Positions 59,901 through 60,000 of a DNA stretch of 60,000 nt are shown here, one piece after another. A program made the position numbers and the translations under genes. The notes under the pieces are model-generated. The model made no database searches. It saw only the letters and a program-made list of their open reading frames with translations, and was not told the DNA's origin. The DNA comes from Symsagittifera roscoffensis (lineage: Eukaryota > Xenacoelomorpha > Acoela > Convolutidae). Location of the stretch: assembly GCF_963678635.1 (NCBI RefSeq), contig NC_087062.1, positions 60,927,584 to 60,987,583 on the forward strand, read 5' to 3'. How positions within the stretch are numbered: position 1 is the first letter of the stretch; every line of letters begins with the position of its first letter.

Positions 59901-60000
59901 CTTCTCCGGCTGAAAGTATCTCTTGTGATATAGTTCCTGTGTCGTGACAATTCTGTTGCCCCTGGTTAAAATTTATGTAATTCTGGCTAGGTTTCTTGTC
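47952..60000 (-). CDS. p190RhoGAP-like protein (ARHGAP5/ARHGAP35 family), 3' part
   Basis: Coding exons on the minus strand: 60,000-57,264 (open to the window edge), 55,319-54,997, 54,727-53,701, 53,462-53,108 and 48,147-47,952. All junctions are GT-AG (for example ACAG|GTGATG, CACG|GTGAGT, TTTTAG|G) and the phases agree throughout, giving 1,545 residues. The last three exons encode a RhoGAP domain: YFGQPL, VTQCIRYIELHG, GIYRQPGN (arginine finger), LKQFFSKLPHPLIP, LHLNK and MTSENLATCFWPTLLRP. That last motif and YFG.PL point to p190. The domain switches Rho GTPases off by stimulating GTP hydrolysis. The upstream ~1,200 residues are a Ser/Thr-rich linker with SR and proline-rich patches, much longer than in human p190. 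The N-terminal GTPase and FF domains would lie past 60,000. The protein ends soon after the domain, unless a CAG|GTTTGA donor at 47,957 is used. Confidence 0.85.
49089..49336 (-). mobile_element. Truncated Helitron-like 3' end
   Basis: Starts CTAGCGTGTGCCGCACC with the same GCACC/GGTGC hairpin as the 37.67-kb element, next to an A. The similarity stops near 49,336 where the duplicated segment copied from 37,415 begins. Confidence 0.65.
49594..51499 (-). mobile_element. Helitron-like element, second copy (in a duplicated segment)
   Basis: Same termini, hairpin and ~160-bp internal units as 37,672-39,616. About 250 bp of flanking host sequence (49,337-49,593) matches 37,415-37,671 too, so at least its 3' side was copied with its surroundings. 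The internal units differ in number and order toward 50,600-51,200, showing repeat turnover. It is followed by C and not T, unlike the first copy. Confidence 0.65.
52250..52830 (+). pseudogene. LINE reverse-transcriptase relic
   Basis: Plus-strand translation with frameshifts gives an HFSIFNGV-QG segment (the F.I..GV.QG motif of non-LTR reverse transcriptases) near 52,340, then LNIGKT..CTHSR near 52,580 and FYYLGTMAT near 52,665, in the order typical of RT domains 4-7. Stops lie throughout. It lies in a RhoGAP intron in the opposite orientation to the gene. Confidence 0.6.
55320..57263 (-). other. Intron of the RhoGAP gene with dispersed repeats
   Basis: No other gene seen. It contains a tRNA-like module at 55,813-55,885 and partial copies of the CACTTGCGA-type dispersed repeat at 55,455-55,500 and 56,620-56,900. 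The open frames here (55,428-55,649, 55,661-55,885, 55,690-55,983) fall in these repeats. Confidence 0.6.
55813..55885 (-). repeat. Best-preserved tRNA-like module
   Basis: On the minus strand, TTGGCCTAGAGGTAACG (A-box), about 35 bp, then GTTTGAGTCTTGG (B-box), then GGGACC and a TTTTTT terminator-like run. It is tRNA-sized but the stems are imperfect, so it is more likely a SINE head than a functional tRNA gene. Confidence 0.55.

Overview
This is animal (invertebrate metazoan) nuclear DNA, AT-rich and dense in transposons; I cannot name the lineage. Evidence: a multi-exon gene with GT-AG introns encoding a p190-type RhoGAP, an animal-type BEL/Pao retroelement, a Helitron-type element with an internal ~160-bp repeat array, tRNA-like dispersed repeats, a LINE relic and a large DNA transposon. 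Most open frames in the window are chance frames in repeats.

Layout. 1-10.15 kb: two decayed minus-strand BEL/Pao copies; the second runs from gag (8.4 kb) to the end of pol (3.36 kb). 9.3-44.4 kb: a segmental duplication. A ~10-kb unit (LTR-like sequence, an F-box/LRR-like gene, tRNA-like repeats, an AT-rich tail) occurs at 9,297-34,640 and again at 34,657-44,366. The first copy is interrupted at 17,167-32,925 by a 15.8-kb element; its left flank plus the element tip was later duplicated in tandem (9.6-13.08 kb). The second copy holds a Helitron (37.67-39.62 kb) and a 1.86-kb tandem duplication (39.92-43.64 kb). 44.4-47.7 kb: no gene seen. 47.95-60 kb: the 3' half of the p190RhoGAP-like gene on the minus strand, with a 5-kb last intron full of transposons.

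The standout is the 15.8-kb element. It has a perfect 6-bp target duplication (CCCGAG), AG...CT termini, terminal inverted repeats of 3.5-5.3 kb ending in long G-tracts, and two preserved empty target sites in paralogous DNA at 40.75 and 42.61 kb. The architecture is that of a Polinton/Maverick, but I see no DNA polymerase B, integrase, packaging ATPase or capsid gene. The cargo is instead a set of small genes. At least four encode what look like PC4/Sub1-type single-strand-DNA-binding domains, two of the proteins carrying two domains, and a two-exon C2H2 zinc-finger gene is present once in each inverted-repeat arm. Non-coding parts hold evenly spaced CCAAT boxes, a pair of palindromic CRE sites, TATA boxes and a ~31-bp repeat array with a dyad, which together suggest an element with its own transcription and perhaps replication signals. 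Two of the cargo reading frames look broken, so this copy may be inactive.

The RhoGAP gene is the only clearly intact host gene: five coding exons in the window join in consistent phases and give the complete RhoGAP domain; its GTPase and FF-domain part would lie beyond base 60,000.
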